Positions 63,401-64,000 of a stretch of 64,000 bases of DNA are shown piece after piece. Within the stretch, counting starts at the first letter, position 1. Each line of letters starts with the position of its first letter. Where the stretch lies: the NCBI RefSeq assembly GCF_902498995.1, contig NZ_CABVLY010000008.1, positions 62,001 to 126,000 on the forward strand, given 5' to 3'. A program made the position numbers and the translations under genes. The notes under the pieces are model-generated. The model did no database searches and was not told where the DNA came from. It saw only the letters and a list, made by a program, of their open reading frames with translations. Origin of the DNA: Burkholderia anthina (GTDB lineage Bacteria; Pseudomonadota; Gammaproteobacteria; Burkholderiales; Burkholderiaceae).

Positions 63401-64000
63401 GTCGACGCGTTCGACGCGCGGCCGTCGCCGTCCTTCGCGACCGCGATCAGCTGCACGTTGCCGGCCTGCTCGAGCGTGGCGTCGCAGGCCATGCGGCCCT
63501 TGTCGTCGGTCTTGCCCGAGCACAGCACGCCGAGGTCGCGCGTGTCGCTCTTGTTGTCGTATGCGTAGAAGCCGCCGACCATCCGCTTGCGCGACGACGT
63601 CGTGACGTGCGCGACGCCCTTGATCTCGATCGACACCGACGCACGCGGCTTGCCCTGCAGATCGACCGCGAGCGCCTGCACGGGCACGCGCTGGCCGACC
63701 GACACCCAATGGCCGGCCTTGATGCCGACCGCCACCGCGGCCGGCCACAGGATCGTGTCGCCGCGGATCGTCTGCACTTCGCCGTTCGGATCCGCGAACG
63801 TCGCTTCGAGCGCGATGCGCTTCGGCGCGTCGACGTCGGGCAGCCCCTTGAGCGTGACGGAGCCCGCGCCGTTGCGATCGAGCGTCAGCGGCAGCTTGTC
63901 CGCGATCAGCTTCGTCGCATCGGGATCGCTGTTCGACGACGACGCGTTGTCGCCGTCCTGCGAATCGTCGTCGGCGTTGCCGTCGCTCGTGTCGGGGCGA
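60490..64000 (-). CDS. Bacterial alpha-2-macroglobulin (YfhM-like), cut by right edge
   Basis: About 1169 residues of the C-terminal part; the frame is open at the right edge, so the start is outside. MG domains with beta-rich pattern make up the N-terminal part seen here (VRMPFRYATALVAVERGGVMETHVV). The A2M family domain shows ELFDTLLLWNPRVTLDANGSATVDVPLNDALTRFRI. The thioester motif CLEQ is present in YPYRCLEQQASRAIG. The receptor-like C-terminal domain closes with EYTVRLNNVGTFGLPPTRVEALYAP. It traps proteases in the periplasm through a bait loop and thioester. It is paired with pbpC, which begins seven bases downstream and repairs peptidoglycan in the accepted model. Confidence 0.94.
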   Translation of the reverse strand, partial: RPDTSDGNADDDSQDGDNASSSNSDPDATKLIADKLPLTLDRNGAGSVTLKGLPDVDAPKRIALEATFADPNGEVQTIRGDTILWPAAVAVGIKAGHWVSVGQRVPVQALAVDLQGKPRASVSIEIKGVAHVTTSSRKRMVGGFYAYDNKSDTRDLGVLCSGKTDDKGRMACDATLEQAGNVQLIAVAKDGDGRASNASTSVWVTREDELWFGGDNTDRIDVIPEKTSYEPGETARFQVRMPFRYATALVAVERGGVMETHVVQLNGKNPTVDLKVGESWGPNVYVSVLALRGRIREVPWYSFFTWGWKAPVEWARAFWREGRHYEAPTAFVDLSKPAFRYGLGEIKVGTGVHRLGVTVTTDATRYTVRSKAQAHVKVTLPNGQPAPAGTQIAVAAVDEALLELMPNNSWDLLDAMLQRRAYGVETATAQMEIVGRRHFGRKAVPAGGGGGSAPTRELFDTLLLWNPRVTLDANGSATVDVPLNDALTRFRIVAIAAVGADRFGTGSTSIRSTQDLQLISGLPPLVREGDAFRAQVTLRNTTDRAMQVVVTPRVTGLDVAPQTVSLAANAATEVAWTITVPEQALDAAGALNWRIEAAEQGGKRASDALAVAQKVVPALPVTVQQATLAQVDGTLTVPVSAPAGAVDNAQGTPRGGIAVSLQSKLADGLPGVQRWFERYPYRCLEQQASRAIGLHDPAQWQALVARMPVYLDSDGLASYFPPSSDDSHSGSPTLSSYLLVVADEAGRLDPRFALPEDMRTQLEAGLARFVDGRIERNTWAPRQDRDLRKLAAVEALSRYGAAQGRMLGSIEIAPNQWPTSALIDYHAILTRVKDIPQRDEKRAQVEQILRARLTYQGTQLVFSTARDDDLWWLMTSNETNAARLALEFAGDPAWKDEMPRVTAGLLALQRQGAWQTTTSNALGLLAVERFSRTYESTPVTGTTKVALGGNERAISWSQAPAPADTPASATAATRAATARSVLMSWPHASQAPATLSVTQDGTGRPWATVESLAAVPLRSPFAAGYRITKTITPVSPAVKGVLTRGDVVRVHLDIDAQSDMTWVVVNDPIPSGATILGSGLGRDSEAATQGEKTPDGAWPSFIERDFDGYRAYYDYLPKGKFSVEYTVRLNNVGTFGLPPTRVEALYAPSVYGLWPNPPMTVKPADANQS

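Overview
The window is a GC-rich, densely coded stretch of bacterial chromosome. Its gene content suggests Burkholderia sensu stricto, probably a Burkholderia cepacia complex secondary replicon: many LysR regulators with divergent targets, many exporters, a chaperone-usher fimbrial locus, and paired PbpC and alpha-2-macroglobulin. This assignment is inference from gene content and codon bias; no rRNA or marker gene is present. I found no tRNA, rRNA, CRISPR array, insertion sequence or prophage.

Layout. 1-0.66 kb: C-terminal part of a LysR regulator cut by the left edge. 0.7-6.4 kb: a complete chaperone-usher fimbrial operon on the minus strand (major pilin, chaperone, usher, adhesin, small pilin). 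6.8 kb: a small GlsB/YeaQ membrane protein. 7.2-14.05 kb: an RpiR regulator followed by ddpX, a binding protein, two permeases and two ATPases, in the same order as the E. coli D-alanyl-D-alanine operon ddpXABCDF. 14.2-15.9 kb: a hipBA toxin-antitoxin pair with three phased operators. 15.9-19.9 kb: a second DdpA paralogue with a methyltransferase and a possible glycosyltransferase, plus a small lipoprotein. 20-26 kb: EmrB-type exporter, LysR, FUSC exporter, bestrophin-like channel. 26-30 kb: YdeP-type molybdoenzyme divergent from a MocR regulator. 30-35 kb: MscS channel, SulP transporter, LysR/LysE pair. 35-37.6 kb: a marR-isochorismatase-MFS operon behind a perfect 28-bp palindrome. 38-41 kb: PbpG, small genes and a LysR. 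41-45 kb: a porin-like protein and MgtA behind a long structured leader. 45-47 kb: a subtilisin-like lipoprotein. 47-54.7 kb: amino-acid ABC uptake, amidase, a solitary ectoine-synthase homologue, a GntR regulator and a DUF1989 protein. 55-58 kb: secreted proteins and a Bcr/CflA exporter. 58.2-64 kb: pbpC and a right-truncated alpha-2-macroglobulin gene.

The most novel unit is 48.6-54.7 kb. Two converging operons carry the same 15-bp operator. One encodes a binding protein, a fused permease-ATPase, an amidase and an EctC homologue without ectA or ectB. The other encodes a DUF1989 protein and a FadR-type GntR regulator. It looks like a regulated pathway for uptake and breakdown of an ectoine-like or other N-acylated or cyclic amino acid, with an unknown substrate. 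Other signals worth testing are the mgtA leader (three perfect stem-loops and two small ORFs, one proline-rich), the hipBA operator array and the MarR palindrome.
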